Assembly: GCF_000153725.1 (NCBI RefSeq)
Contig: NZ_DS022277.1
Coordinates: forward strand, 343,342-407,341
Reading direction: 5' to 3'
Length of the DNA: 64,000 nt
Source of the DNA: Salipiger bermudensis HTCC2601
GTDB lineage: Bacteria; Pseudomonadota; Alphaproteobacteria; Rhodobacterales; Rhodobacteraceae
Part shown: one piece after another, positions 17,774 to 26,512 of the stretch
How positions within the stretch are numbered: the stretch's first letter is position 1
How the letters are laid out: every line of letters begins with the position of its first letter
Translations under genes and position numbers: made by a program
The notes under the pieces: model-generated
Told to the model about the DNA's origin: nothing
The model's database searches: none
The model's input: only the letters and a program-made list of their open reading frames with translations

Positions 17774-19192
17774 TCAGGCGGCTCCCCGGTTGGCGGTGGT
17801 CTGCGTCAGCACGCGCAGGATCTCGGTGGCATCGTCGAGCCCGTCGAGCCCCTGCGCCATTGCGCAAACCCGGGCGACGGTGTCGGGAGCGGGCGGGTGC
17901 AGGGCGGCAGCGCAGCACTCGCGGAACTTGGCATCGACGTCGTCCCAGCTCATCGGCGCGTCGGCATTGCCCGGCACCTGGGTGCCGGTGGCGGTGAAGC
18001 GGCGCCCGTCGGCCAACACGATCTCGACCCGCCCGGGCGGCATCTCCATCGTCCAGTCGAGAGAGGGATCGGGCACCGGCACCACCTTGGCGGCCGTGGC
18101 CAGCACCTCGGGGTCGCGCAGGCGCTCGGGCGAGAAATCCGCCACGCTCATGCCCCGGCGCACGATCGCCACGGCAACGAGGAAAGGCATGGCGAACTTG
18201 GCGTCGACCAGCGTCTCGGGCGCGCGGCGCTTCTCGAGCGGGGTGCAGCCCAGCATGTGGAAATCTCCGACCGCGAGGCGGATCTCTGCAATCTCATCCG
18301 GCGCAATGCCCTCCGCGGTGACCATGTCGATCGCCGCCTTCATGTGGCTGTGCGAGGTGCCGACGGCGGGCCAGCGCTTGTAGAGCGTCGCCCCGCCCTG
18401 GAATTCAGCGCCCAGCCCCGCACGCATCCCGGCGCTGTCATGACTGGCGAAATAGGTCGGAAGAACGCCGTTCGGCCCCTCGAACAGCGAGTCGAGCCCG
18501 CTGGCCCCCTGCTCGGCCAGAAGCGCTGCCAGCACCGCCCCCTTGGCGGAGAACCCGGCATAGACCGCGCGCAGGTCGCTGCCGGTGCCGGAGACCAGTT
18601 CCATCACCCCGGCGGACGACTGGCTGGCGGCGCTGAAGGCGGCGATCATCCGGCGCTGGTCGAACCCCATGACGCGGCCGCAGGCGGCGGTGGCGCCGTA
18701 GATCGCCAGCACGGTGGAGAGGTTCCAGTCCTTTTTCCACGCCACGTTGCGGCGCATCCGGGCGAACAGATCCTGCCCCACTGCGATGGCGGTGATCAGC
18801 GTGCGCCCCGAGACGCCGCCCTGACGCTCGGCCACCGCCAGAGCCGCCGGCACGATCGAGCTCGAGCAGTGCTGGCCCCACGGGGTCTGATCGTCGTAAT
18901 CGAGGCAATGCGCCAGCGCGCCGTTGTTCATCGCGGCCATCATCGCCGGAGCCCGCCCGCCAAAGCCCAGAAGCGTGCAGTCGGGCGCGCCGCCATGTTC
19001 GCGCACGATGGCGTTCATGCCGCGCGCCGCCGGCTCCAGCCCCGAGGCCGCCAGGCAGACGCCCAGCGTGTCGAGCAGGCTCTTGCGTGCCTTGTCGCGG
19101 GCCTCGTCCGGCACGCGGTCGTACTCCGCCCCCACGGCAAAGGCGGCAAAATCCTGCACCAGATCCGGCGTCAGGCCCTGCGGCTTGGTCAT
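17774..19192 (-). CDS. MmgE/PrpD family protein
   Basis: 472-residue member of the 2-methylcitrate dehydratase / cis-aconitate decarboxylase / iminodisuccinate-epimerase fold. Family landmarks include the N-terminal helical region ending LGVCLAAS, the NGALAHCLDYDD block (about 89-100) and the lid-domain motif with SHSHMKAAID. These enzymes dehydrate, decarboxylate or epimerise substituted di- and tricarboxylic acids. First gene of the leftward SDR/OYE operon; ribosome site GGGAGGAGG. Its substrate is probably not methylcitrate, as no other prp genes are here. Confidence 0.88.
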   Translation of the reverse strand: MTKPQGLTPDLVQDFAAFAVGAEYDRVPDEARDKARKSLLDTLGVCLAASGLEPAARGMNAIVREHGGAPDCTLLGFGGRAPAMMAAMNNGALAHCLDYDDQTPWGQHCSSSIVPAALAVAERQGGVSGRTLITAIAVGQDLFARMRRNVAWKKDWNLSTVLAIYGATAACGRVMGFDQRRMIAAFSAASQSSAGVMELVSGTGSDLRAVYAGFSAKGAVLAALLAEQGASGLDSLFEGPNGVLPTYFASHDSAGMRAGLGAEFQGGATLYKRWPAVGTSHSHMKAAIDMVTAEGIAPDEIAEIRLAVGDFHMLGCTPLEKRRAPETLVDAKFAMPFLVAVAIVRRGMSVADFSPERLRDPEVLATAAKVVPVPDPSLDWTMEMPPGRVEIVLADGRRFTATGTQVPGNADAPMSWDDVDAKFRECCAAALHPPAPDTVARVCAMAQGLDGLDDATEILRVLTQTTANRGAA

Positions 19193-19650
19193 CTGTCCTC
19201 CTCCCGGCCCGCCTCCTGCGCAGGCCCGTCGGGCAGCGGCAGCGCGCGGCGCGGCTGTCCCGACCCGGCGAGCCTAGCCGACCGCCCGGGTCACGCAACG
19301 CGCCGGCTTCCTAGAGGCGCCATAGGAAAGCGATGCGGCGCCCGGATGGCGCGGGAGGGATGAACAGGAGAAGGCTATGGCCGCCAGAGTCTGCGGCAAT
19401 GAAGCCCCGGCGCGCCGTGCGACAGGCTTCCGCGAACGGCGCTCCCGGCCCTACGATATGGGCGGCGAGAGACAGGGGCGCGTCCCCCGCAGCGCCGGAG
19501 ACAGCAACGCCTGGGGTCGGAGGAGGGCCCGCGGCGAGATCGCATCCGGCACGGCAGGACACCGCAGGAGACCAGGAGACTCCCGCATCGCCGCCCCGGA
19601 CCTCGTGCGCCTCGCCATTCGGAGAGGCGGTTTTCTAGGGAGGAAGACCA
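19193..19650. other. 458-bp divergent region, MmgE/PrpD operon / orphan dctP
   Basis: No convincing gene; a GC-rich open frame on the + strand lacks any family resemblance. One palindrome (19310-19326) is the main regulatory feature. Confidence 0.5.
19310..19326. promoter_or_regulatory. LysR-type palindrome, CCTAGA-GGCGC-CATAGG
   Basis: CCTA-N9-TAGG extends outward to TTCCTA-N9-TAGGAA, a perfect 6+6 inverted repeat. It lies 118 bp upstream of the MmgE/PrpD start and 325 bp upstream of the orphan dctP. Confidence 0.6.
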
Positions 19651-20787
19651 ATGAACAAACTCAAGGGACTGCTCTGTGCCGGCGTGGTCGGGCTCGGGCT
19701 TCCGGCCGGAGCATCGGCGGAAATGTACCGCGCCTCGTCCTGGCTGCCGGACAACGAGTCCACGGTGATCGTGATGCGCTGGTTCAACGACCAGATCACC
19801 GAAGCGACCGATGGCGACATCTCGTTCGAGGTGTTTTCGTCCGGTGCGCTGATGCCGCCGAAATCGCATCTCTCGGGCATTGGCGACGGCGTTGTACAGC
19901 TTGGCTTCCACACCTCGGGCTACACGCCCTCCGAGGTGCCGATCGCCAACGCGCTGGCGGGGTTCGGCTTCATAGAGCCCGATCCCGTCACCATCGGCGC
20001 GGCCTGGACCGATTTCGTCATGCATGACGCCGCCCAGAACGAGGAGTTCCTCGAGCATGGCGTGGTGCCGGTTGGCGGGTTTTCGACCCCGACTTACCCG
20101 ATCATCTGCAACACCAACGAGCCGATCACAGAGCTCGAACAGATGAAGGGCCTCAAGGTGCGCTCTCTGGGGCTGATCGGCAAGCTGGTTCAGGACCTCG
20201 GCGGCGTCGCGGTGAACATCCCCGCGCCCGAGATCTACCAGGCGCTTCAAACCGGCCAGATCGACTGCGCCGGCATCTTCCCGTCCTACCTGACGGTGGA
20301 CAACAGCCTTGCCGAGGTGTCGAAGCACAGCACCCTGATGGAATGGACCGGCAGCTACAACTCGCCGCTCTTCCTGTTCAACCAGGACTTCTGGGAGAGC
20401 GCCACGCCCGAGCAACGTCGCCAGATGTTCGAATTCTCGGCGCGCGCGCAGGCCCGTCTTCAGAACACCTACGAAGACCAGCAGCAGGCCTCGATGGACG
20501 AGGCCGTGGCCGAGCATGGGCACACGCTGGTGCAGCCGGGCGAGAGCATTCAGGCCGCGGTGGCCGAATGGGTCGAGAACGGCGTCGGCGACATGGCCGG
20601 CGTGGCCCGCGACACCTATGGCATCGAGGATCCCGAGGCGCTGTTTTCGCGGTTCGAGCCCTATGTCACCAAGTGGCAGGAGCTGATCGGCGGCATGGAG
20701 GACAAGTTCGACGAGGACGCCCTCACCGAGCTGCTGATCGCCAATATCTACGACTCGCTCGACCCCGAGAGCTACGGGGTCGACTGA
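19651..20787 (+). CDS. Orphan TRAP solute-binding protein, DctP family (378 residues)
   Basis: Periplasmic binding protein with a signal peptide ending near ASA/EM (residue 23). It is clearly paralogous to the protein at 49988-51124: same length, shared blocks FHTSGYTPSE, GGFSTP, EIYQALQTGQIDCAGI and a matching end (DPESYGVD versus DPATYGMD). No DctQ or DctM gene is adjacent; an SDR follows. It probably shares the membrane subunits of one of the other systems, most plausibly 47855-49701. Ribosome site GGGAGGAAG. Confidence 0.9.
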   Translation: MNKLKGLLCAGVVGLGLPAGASAEMYRASSWLPDNESTVIVMRWFNDQITEATDGDISFEVFSSGALMPPKSHLSGIGDGVVQLGFHTSGYTPSEVPIANALAGFGFIEPDPVTIGAAWTDFVMHDAAQNEEFLEHGVVPVGGFSTPTYPIICNTNEPITELEQMKGLKVRSLGLIGKLVQDLGGVAVNIPAPEIYQALQTGQIDCAGIFPSYLTVDNSLAEVSKHSTLMEWTGSYNSPLFLFNQDFWESATPEQRRQMFEFSARAQARLQNTYEDQQQASMDEAVAEHGHTLVQPGESIQAAVAEWVENGVGDMAGVARDTYGIEDPEALFSRFEPYVTKWQELIGGMEDKFDEDALTELLIANIYDSLDPESYGVD

Positions 20788-20834
20788 CCCGGGGGGCGCG
20801 GCAGGGCCGCGCAGCCCCACCGCTCGCAGAGCGG

Positions 20835-20861
20835 CCCCGGAGCGCCCGCGCTCCGGGGTTT
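20835..20861 (+). terminator. Intercistronic hairpin, possible leaky terminator
   Basis: 10-bp stem CCCCGGAGCG / CGCTCCGGGG with CCCG loop, followed by TTTCCC, between the orphan dctP and the SDR. It probably lowers SDR transcription relative to the binding protein or protects the dctP transcript. Confidence 0.55.
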
Positions 20862-20884
20862 CCCAGACCAAGCAGGAGACCAAA

Positions 20885-21652
20885 GTGAGCAAGCTTGAAG
20901 GACGCACCTACATCGTCACCGGCGCCGGCAGCGGCATCGGCGCCGCGACCGTCGCGCGGCTGATCGAGGATGGCGCCAATGTCGTCGCCGTCGATCTCGA
21001 TCAGGCCGCCGCACAAAAGACGCTGGACGGGCTCGGCCTCGACGCGAGCCGAGCCGTCGCGGTGGGTGTCGATGTCTCGGACGAGGACAAGGTCGACGCC
21101 ATGACCGCCGAAGGCATCGCCAAGTTCGGCGGGCTCGACGGCGTCGTGAACTGCGCCGGGGTGCGCGGCGTGGGCAACATCCTCGACACCGATCACGGCG
21201 TCTGGGACCTCAACATGAACGTCAATATCGAGGGCTCGTTCAACACAAGCCAGGCCTTCTGCCGCTACGCGCGCGAACACAACCGCCCCGGCTCCATCGT
21301 CAACATCTCGTCGCAGGCCGGTGTCGAGGCGGTGCCGAACCGGCTGTCCTACGTGACCTCCAAGCACGGCGTCGTGGGCCTGACCCGTGGCGTGGCCATC
21401 GAGATGGCGCCGCACGGCATCAGATGCAACGGCATCGCGCCCGGCATGATCGCCACCGCGATGACCGCCGGGATGCGCGCCGATCCGGAAAACCTCGAGA
21501 AGATCCGCAAGGCGCATCCGATCGGCCGCGAAGGTCAGCCGGAAGAGATTGCCGCGGTGATCTCGTTCCTGCTCAGCGACGATGCCAGCTACGTCACCGG
21601 CATCATGATGCCGGTCGATGGCGGCATCACCGCCGGTGCCGCCTCGTTCTGA
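20885..21652 (+). CDS. Short-chain dehydrogenase/reductase
   Basis: 255-residue classical SDR, GTG start at 20885 with CAGGAGA upstream. TGAGSGIG (12-19), the strand-2 Asp (VAVDLD) favouring NAD(H), NCAG (89-92), Ser142 and Tyr156-x-x-x-Lys160. Downstream of the orphan dctP across a hairpin. Substrate unknown; the coupling to a binding protein suggests it acts early on the imported compound. Confidence 0.87.
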   Translation: MSKLEGRTYIVTGAGSGIGAATVARLIEDGANVVAVDLDQAAAQKTLDGLGLDASRAVAVGVDVSDEDKVDAMTAEGIAKFGGLDGVVNCAGVRGVGNILDTDHGVWDLNMNVNIEGSFNTSQAFCRYAREHNRPGSIVNISSQAGVEAVPNRLSYVTSKHGVVGLTRGVAIEMAPHGIRCNGIAPGMIATAMTAGMRADPENLEKIRKAHPIGREGQPEEIAAVISFLLSDDASYVTGIMMPVDGGITAGAASF

Positions 21653-21678
21653 GCCTGCACCCCGTCAAACAGACCAAC

Positions 21679-21700
21679 GGCGACACCCCCCGGTGTCGCC
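21679..21700. terminator. Bidirectional hairpin between convergent genes
   Basis: 9-bp stem GGCGACACC / GGTGTCGCC with a 4-nt C loop, T-containing flanks on both sides, between the SDR ending at 21652 and the AroE-like gene ending at 21727. Confidence 0.65.
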
Positions 21701-21726
21701 GTCTTGCGTCTTGAGGGTGGACCACC

Positions 21727-22536
21727 TCAGCCCTGGGCGACCCAGGCGTCCTGAAGGAAGTCGCACATCACGTCGAGCACGGCGACCACCATCGCGTCGC
21801 CGTCAGCGGTCTTGCAGCCGGCCTCCTTCGCGGCCTTGATCCACGCCGTCTCGCCATGGCCGGCCACCACGTCGCCGACGAACATCTCGGCGCTCAGACG
21901 CGTGGTGTCGAGCGGCAGCGGATCGCCGTCTTCCATGCCCATCGGCGTGGCGTTGCTGACCACGTCGAACCCGGTCGGATCGGCCTCGCCCACGCGCACC
22001 TTGTCGCCCCACTTCTCCTTCAGGAGGCTCACGATCTTCTCCGAGCGCGCGGCATCGACATCGTGCACCGCGACCTCGGCGGCGCCGTGCTCGAGCATTG
22101 AAATCACGATGGCGCTGCCAGCGCCGCCCGCCCCCAGCACCAGCACCTTCGCGCCCTCGATGGTGGCGCCATTGTCGATCTGCGCCTTCACGAAAGCATC
22201 GCCGTCGGTGGTGTGACCGTGCCAGGAACCGTCCTTGTTGCGCCGGATCGCCGCGACGACACCAAGCATCCGTGAGGTCTCGGTCACCGTGGCGCAATAC
22301 TGGAAACCGGTCACCTTGTGCGGCATGGTCAGGCTCAGCCCGTCGACATTGCCAGTGGCGGCGAGCCCGGCCAGTACCGTCTCGAGCTGGCCCTCGGGCA
22401 CCTGCATCGGCAACGAGATCATGTTCATGCCGCGCTCGGCCATGCGGTGGCTCAGCCAGTCCGGAGACCGCGCATAGATGATCGGATCGCCGAGCAGCGG
22501 GTAGAGCCGCGTGCGGCCGTTTAGGTTGATGGTCAT
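21727..22536 (-). CDS. Shikimate/quinate dehydrogenase-like protein (AroE paralogue)
   Basis: 269-residue AroE-superfamily dehydrogenase. The catalytic Lys74 (TMPHK) and Asp111 are kept, as is the NAD(P) motif GAGGAG (135-140). Two substrate-binding asparagines are replaced: the GAVN position reads GVVA (Asn to Ala95) and NTDG reads TTDG (Asn to Thr109). The C-terminal Gln of canonical AroE also seems lost. It is therefore unlikely to be the biosynthetic enzyme; a dehydrogenase for a related cyclic hydroxy acid is likelier. Last gene of the 14-gene leftward operon. Confidence 0.85.
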   Translation of the reverse strand: MTINLNGRTRLYPLLGDPIIYARSPDWLSHRMAERGMNMISLPMQVPEGQLETVLAGLAATGNVDGLSLTMPHKVTGFQYCATVTETSRMLGVVAAIRRNKDGSWHGHTTDGDAFVKAQIDNGATIEGAKVLVLGAGGAGSAIVISMLEHGAAEVAVHDVDAARSEKIVSLLKEKWGDKVRVGEADPTGFDVVSNATPMGMEDGDPLPLDTTRLSAEMFVGDVVAGHGETAWIKAAKEAGCKTADGDAMVVAVLDVMCDFLQDAWVAQG

Positions 22537-22629
22537 TGTGGTCCTCCTTGCGTGGTCCGGGCCCGGCCGGACATGGCGGGCCTGCGGTTTCGATCTCGCC
22601 GCCCGGCGCTGGCCTCGGCGCGCGGCCTC

Positions 22630-23451
22630 TCAGGCAACAACCGCGTCGCGCAGGAACGCCGGCAGCGCCGTGGCGCGGCGCGCGGTCATGTCGACCGCCA
22701 GCGTGCAGAGCTCGTAGAGCGCCACCGGCGCACCGGCATGGTCATAAAGGAGATGCGCGCTGCGATAAGATTTTCCCGACGCGGCGGTGAGCCGCGAGGC
22801 GCCACGCAGGAAGCCGCCCCGGGCGAGGCTTCCGAGCCGGGTGTAACGCATCTCGACCAGCATCCGGCCGATGCCGCTTTGCTTCGTGAAATCATGAGTA
22901 TAGCCGAGCGCCACCGCATGGTGATGCGACGCCACCGCCAGCCGCGCGATACCCGGCTCGAAGCGCAGCGTGCCGTCGTCGCGGCGCTCATCGGCACCGA
23001 CCGGGCCGAGCTCGACAACGACGTCGCGGGCCGGGTCGGGCGTCCATGCTGCTGCCGGCGCACCGGTGAGCCCGCGCGGCAGCGCGAGCCCGGCCTCGGC
23101 GCGGCCCAGCGGGGCCAGCGCGCGGTTCGGCGCGGCCTCCTCGTCGAGCGCGGTGGCGGCAGGCTTGCCGTGGCAGAGCATGTAGTGCGCCGTCGCAGGC
23201 GCCTCGCCGGCGTCGCACAGGGCGAAGGAGCGGATCTCGATCGGGTCGGCGCTGTGCAGTTCGCTGTGAAAGCGGATCAGCCGGCGGTGGACGACCACGT
23301 CCTCCGCGCGCTGGTCGAGCGCCGCCGCGACCTCTGCTGCGGTCTGGAAGGCGCGGCAGTAGAAGCGCGTGTTCCAGTGGCCGTTGAAATCGCATTCCCA
23401 TGCCTCGGCGCGGCCATGGAGCGTGGGCGTTCCGGCAAGCGGTTCCGTCAT
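22630..23451 (-). CDS. Double-hotdog acyl-CoA thioesterase-like protein
   Basis: 273 residues forming two hotdog-like halves. The N-terminal helix motif AWECDFNGHWNTRFY (about 17-31) resembles the Asp-x-x-Gly-His active-site loop of 4-hydroxybenzoyl-CoA thioesterases, with Asp21 as presumed nucleophile or base. It is a paralogue of 51272-52090. Likely role: release of an acid from a CoA ester, perhaps to rescue CoA from dead-end intermediates. Part of the long leftward operon, 93 bp upstream of the AroE-like gene. Confidence 0.75.
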   Translation of the reverse strand: MTEPLAGTPTLHGRAEAWECDFNGHWNTRFYCRAFQTAAEVAAALDQRAEDVVVHRRLIRFHSELHSADPIEIRSFALCDAGEAPATAHYMLCHGKPAATALDEEAAPNRALAPLGRAEAGLALPRGLTGAPAAAWTPDPARDVVVELGPVGADERRDDGTLRFEPGIARLAVASHHHAVALGYTHDFTKQSGIGRMLVEMRYTRLGSLARGGFLRGASRLTAASGKSYRSAHLLYDHAGAPVALYELCTLAVDMTARRATALPAFLRDAVVA

Positions 23452-23519
23452 GCGTTGTCCTCCTCTGGCGCCGCCCGCGCCCTGCCTGCGGTGATCACCG
23501 GCTTGCCGGGCACCGCGGG

Positions 23520-24170
23520 TCAGCCGGTCTCGGGCGCGCGCCCCAGAATGCGGAACACGTAGTCGATCTGGGTCTGGCTATAGCCGTCGATATCGGTATG
23601 CGCCTTGAGCCTGCGGCGCTTGAGCGCCCAGGTATGACCCAGCGAGACGATGTTCGAGGCCAGCAGGAAGGCATCGGTCGGCGCGCAGGCCCCGGCCGCG
23701 ATCACCGCCGCGACGCGGCGCTCGAACAGTGCCGTCACCGCCGCCTCGACCTGACCGAAGAGCGCCCGGTCATCGCGTTCCAGATGGAAGATCTGGTGAT
23801 AGATCACCGTGGTCTTCTCGTGATGGCGGTCGAGAATGGCATAGTAGGTGCGGATCGCCCGGATCAGCATCTCCACCGGGTCGAGATCCTCGTCCTCGAT
23901 GACGAAGAGGTCGCTCTTGTAATCCTCGACGGCGCTGTAGAGGATCAAAATGAGGATATCGTCCTTCTTCTCGACATACTGGTAGATGTTGCCCTGGCTG
24001 ACGCCGAGCGCGGCGGCGATGTCGCCGATCGCGGTGCGCTGGTAGCCTTCGGCGCGAAACAACCGCGTCGCGGTCTCGATGATCCGGGTGCGGTTGCCGC
24101 TGACCAGATCGTTGCGACCCTTCGAGATCGACGTTCGGATGCGTGCCACGCGCCGTTCGAGTTCTTCCAT
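23520..24170 (-). CDS. TetR/AcrR family transcriptional regulator
   Basis: 216-residue TetR repressor: helix-turn-helix at about 48-67 (IGDIAAALGVSQGNIYQYVE), then an all-helical ligand domain. Starts at ATG 24170 with GGAGGG upstream; a longer in-frame start lies inside the preceding gene's end. It is encoded within the 14-gene CoA-catabolism operon, 100 bp after the phosphotransferase gene, so it is likely an autoregulated, CoA-ester-sensing repressor. The candidate operator is the palindrome at 35332-35345 at the operon head. Confidence 0.9.
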   Translation of the reverse strand: MEELERRVARIRTSISKGRNDLVSGNRTRIIETATRLFRAEGYQRTAIGDIAAALGVSQGNIYQYVEKKDDILILILYSAVEDYKSDLFVIEDEDLDPVEMLIRAIRTYYAILDRHHEKTTVIYHQIFHLERDDRALFGQVEAAVTALFERRVAAVIAAGACAPTDAFLLASNIVSLGHTWALKRRRLKAHTDIDGYSQTQIDYVFRILGRAPETG

Positions 24171-24270
24171 GCTGCTTGCCCTCCCTGAGCGCGCCCCTCC
24201 TCGTGGCGCCTCTGCCATTCTGCGAAGCGGTGCCCCGCCGGATCCGCCCGCGACGTCTCGAGACAATGGA

Positions 24271-25296
24271 TCAGCCGCCATGACCGCCGTCGATCACCTC
24301 GAGCCCGCGGATGGCGAAGCGCTTTGCGAGCTGCGCCGGATCGGTGCCGGCGTGGCCTGCGGCTGTGCCCTGACGGACCCGGTCGGCGATGCCGACCCAG
24401 ATCACCGCGAAGCGGAACAGCGCGAAGGCCTCGTGAAACGGCAGCAGCGGCGCGCTGTCGGGCATCTGCTGCATGTAACGTGCCACGAAGGCGTCCTCCT
24501 GCGGCAGGCCCTCGGCGTCAAGATCGAGCCCGAGAAGCCCGCCATATTCGTCCGGCGCGGTGTGCCAAGCCATGCAGCAATAGCCGAGATCGGCGAGCGG
24601 GTGCCCCAGAGTCGACAGCTCCCAGTCGAGGATCGCAACAACCCGCGGCTCGGTGGGATGAAACAGCACGTTGCCCATGCGGTAATCCCCATGCGCGAGG
24701 CTGACCGCGCCGTCATCCTCCGGCAGGTTGGCCTTGAGCCAGTCGAGCAGGCGGTCGAGCTCGGGGATGCCCTCGGTCTCGCTGGCCTCCCACTGCCGGC
24801 CCCAGCGTCCGATCTGTCGCTCGAAATAATTGCCCGGCTTGCCGAAATCCCCAAGGCCGACCGCCTCGGGACGGACCTTGTGCATCTCGGCCATGGCATC
24901 GGCGAGCCCCATCCACAGCGCGTGGCGCTCGGCGGGATCGGCCTCGCTCAGGGCGCCATCGGCAAACACCCGGCCCTCGACCCGAGCCATCAGGTAGAAC
25001 GGCGTGCCCAGCAGCCCGGGGTCATCGTGATAAAGCACCGGCTCGGGCACCGGCACGCCGGTGGGGTGCAGCGCGGCGAGCACGCGGTACTCGCGGTCGA
25101 CCGCGTGGGCGCCGCGCAGGATCGGCCCGTTGGGCTGCTTGCGCAGCACCATGTCGCGGCTGCCGTGGGTGACGAAGTAGGTCGGGTTCGACTGCCCGCC
25201 CGAGATCCTGTCGAGCGTGAACACCTCCGCCGCACCGAACCGGTCGTCGAGGAAGCCCTGCAGCGCCTCGGGGGCGAAATCCACCTCGCCGCTCAT
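24271..25296 (-). CDS. APH-family phosphotransferase, ACAD10/LvaA-like
   Basis: 341-residue kinase of the aminoglycoside-phosphotransferase fold. Catalytic loop His202-Gly-Asp204-(x4)-Asn209 in AHGDYRMGNVLF, Mg-binding Asp224 in ILDWELSTLGHP, and N-terminal ISGGQSNPTYFV. Relatives fused or linked to acyl-CoA dehydrogenases (ACAD10/ACAD11, LvaA) phosphorylate the hydroxyl of 4-hydroxyacyl-CoAs. Here it overlaps an acyl-CoA dehydrogenase gene by ATGA, the same pairing. Inferred role: phosphorylation of a gamma-hydroxyacyl-CoA before elimination. Confidence 0.88.
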   Translation of the reverse strand: MSGEVDFAPEALQGFLDDRFGAAEVFTLDRISGGQSNPTYFVTHGSRDMVLRKQPNGPILRGAHAVDREYRVLAALHPTGVPVPEPVLYHDDPGLLGTPFYLMARVEGRVFADGALSEADPAERHALWMGLADAMAEMHKVRPEAVGLGDFGKPGNYFERQIGRWGRQWEASETEGIPELDRLLDWLKANLPEDDGAVSLAHGDYRMGNVLFHPTEPRVVAILDWELSTLGHPLADLGYCCMAWHTAPDEYGGLLGLDLDAEGLPQEDAFVARYMQQMPDSAPLLPFHEAFALFRFAVIWVGIADRVRQGTAAGHAGTDPAQLAKRFAIRGLEVIDGGHGG

Positions 25297-26501
25297 GCGC
25301 CCACGTCCCATTTCCAGAAGTCGCGGCCTTCCTTCTCGACATTGCGGTGCAGCACCATCTTGTGCACCTCGTCGGCGCCGTCGACCAGCCGCGCCTGCCG
25401 GGCGTAGCGATAGATCCATTCGAGCGGCGTGTCCTTGGAATAGCCGCGCGCGCCGTTGATCTGGATCGCGGTGTCGGCGGCCTTGTGCAGCACGTTGGCC
25501 ACGTGGACCTTGGCCATCGACACCTCCTTGCGGGCAAAGCTGCCCTGGTCCAGCGCCCAGGCGGCCTTCATCACCAGCATCCGGCCGATCTCGATCTGCA
25601 TCGCCAGGTCGCCCAGCATCATCTGCACGCTCTCGCGCTTGGACAGCCGTTCGCCGAAGGCGAAACGGTTGTGAGCGTACTCGCTTGCGATCTCGACGCA
25701 GCGCTTGGAGAGGCCGAGCCAGCGCATGCAATGGGTAAGACGCGCCGGCCCGAGGCGGATCTGCGTGAGCTTGAGCCCGTCGCCCTCGTTCATCAGCAGG
25801 TTCTCGGCGGGGATCTCCATGTCCTCGTAGACCACCTCGCAATGGCCGCCATGCTCTTCCGGCCCCATGATCGGGATGCGGCGCTCGATGCGGAAACCGG
25901 GCGTGTCGCGCTTGTGCAGGAAAGCCGAGAGCCCCTTGCGCGGATCGTCCGAGGTCCGCGCGATCAGGATGAAATGCTCGCTCTCCTCGGCCCCGGTGAT
26001 GAACCACTTGCGGCCGCGCACCACGTAGCTGTCGCCCTTACGGGTCGCGGAGGTCAGCATCATGCCGCCCGGGTCCGAGCCCGAGCCCGGCGCCGGTTCG
26101 GTCATCACGAAGGCCGACTGCACGTCACCGCGCACGATGGGCTGGAGCCACGCGGCCTTCTGCGCCTCGGTGCCGACCTTCTCGAGCACCTGCATGTTGC
26201 CGTCATCGGGCGCAGCGGCGTTGAACACGACCGGTCCGAAGATCGAGCGGTTCATCTCCTCGTAGCACACCGCCATGCCCTGAATGCCGAGCTCCTGCCC
26301 GCCGGTCTCCTGCTTCAGCTGAAGGCACCAGAGGCCCTCGGCCTTGGCCTTGGCGCGTAGATCCCGGAGCACATCCTTGCGGATGTTCTCGTGCGGGTCG
26401 TAATTCGCCCGGTCCTCCTCGAGCGGCAGGATCTCCTGCTCGACGAAGCGGGCGATGCGGGCGCGGTAATCCTCGATCTTCGGGGAAATGGTGAAATCCA
26501 T
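25293..26501 (-). CDS. Acyl-CoA dehydrogenase, ACAD10/11-like
   Basis: 402-residue FAD-dependent acyl-CoA dehydrogenase. The flavin-binding block FVMTEPAPGSGSDPGGM (about 130-146), WFITGAEESEHFI and the C-terminal INGARGYSKDTPLEWIYRYARQARLVDGADE segment match the ACAD10/11 branch. Coupled by a four-base overlap to the phosphotransferase, as in 4-hydroxy acid catabolism. It may perform the desaturation or dephospho-elimination step. 11 bp after the SDR gene. Confidence 0.92.
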   Translation of the reverse strand: MDFTISPKIEDYRARIARFVEQEILPLEEDRANYDPHENIRKDVLRDLRAKAKAEGLWCLQLKQETGGQELGIQGMAVCYEEMNRSIFGPVVFNAAAPDDGNMQVLEKVGTEAQKAAWLQPIVRGDVQSAFVMTEPAPGSGSDPGGMMLTSATRKGDSYVVRGRKWFITGAEESEHFILIARTSDDPRKGLSAFLHKRDTPGFRIERRIPIMGPEEHGGHCEVVYEDMEIPAENLLMNEGDGLKLTQIRLGPARLTHCMRWLGLSKRCVEIASEYAHNRFAFGERLSKRESVQMMLGDLAMQIEIGRMLVMKAAWALDQGSFARKEVSMAKVHVANVLHKAADTAIQINGARGYSKDTPLEWIYRYARQARLVDGADEVHKMVLHRNVEKEGRDFWKWDVGA

Positions 26502-26512
26502 GGGTGGTATCC

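Noticed and set aside
17774-19192. 2-methylcitrate dehydratase PrpD of propionate catabolism
   Set aside because: No prpB, prpC or other methylcitrate-cycle gene is present; only family-level assignment is justified.
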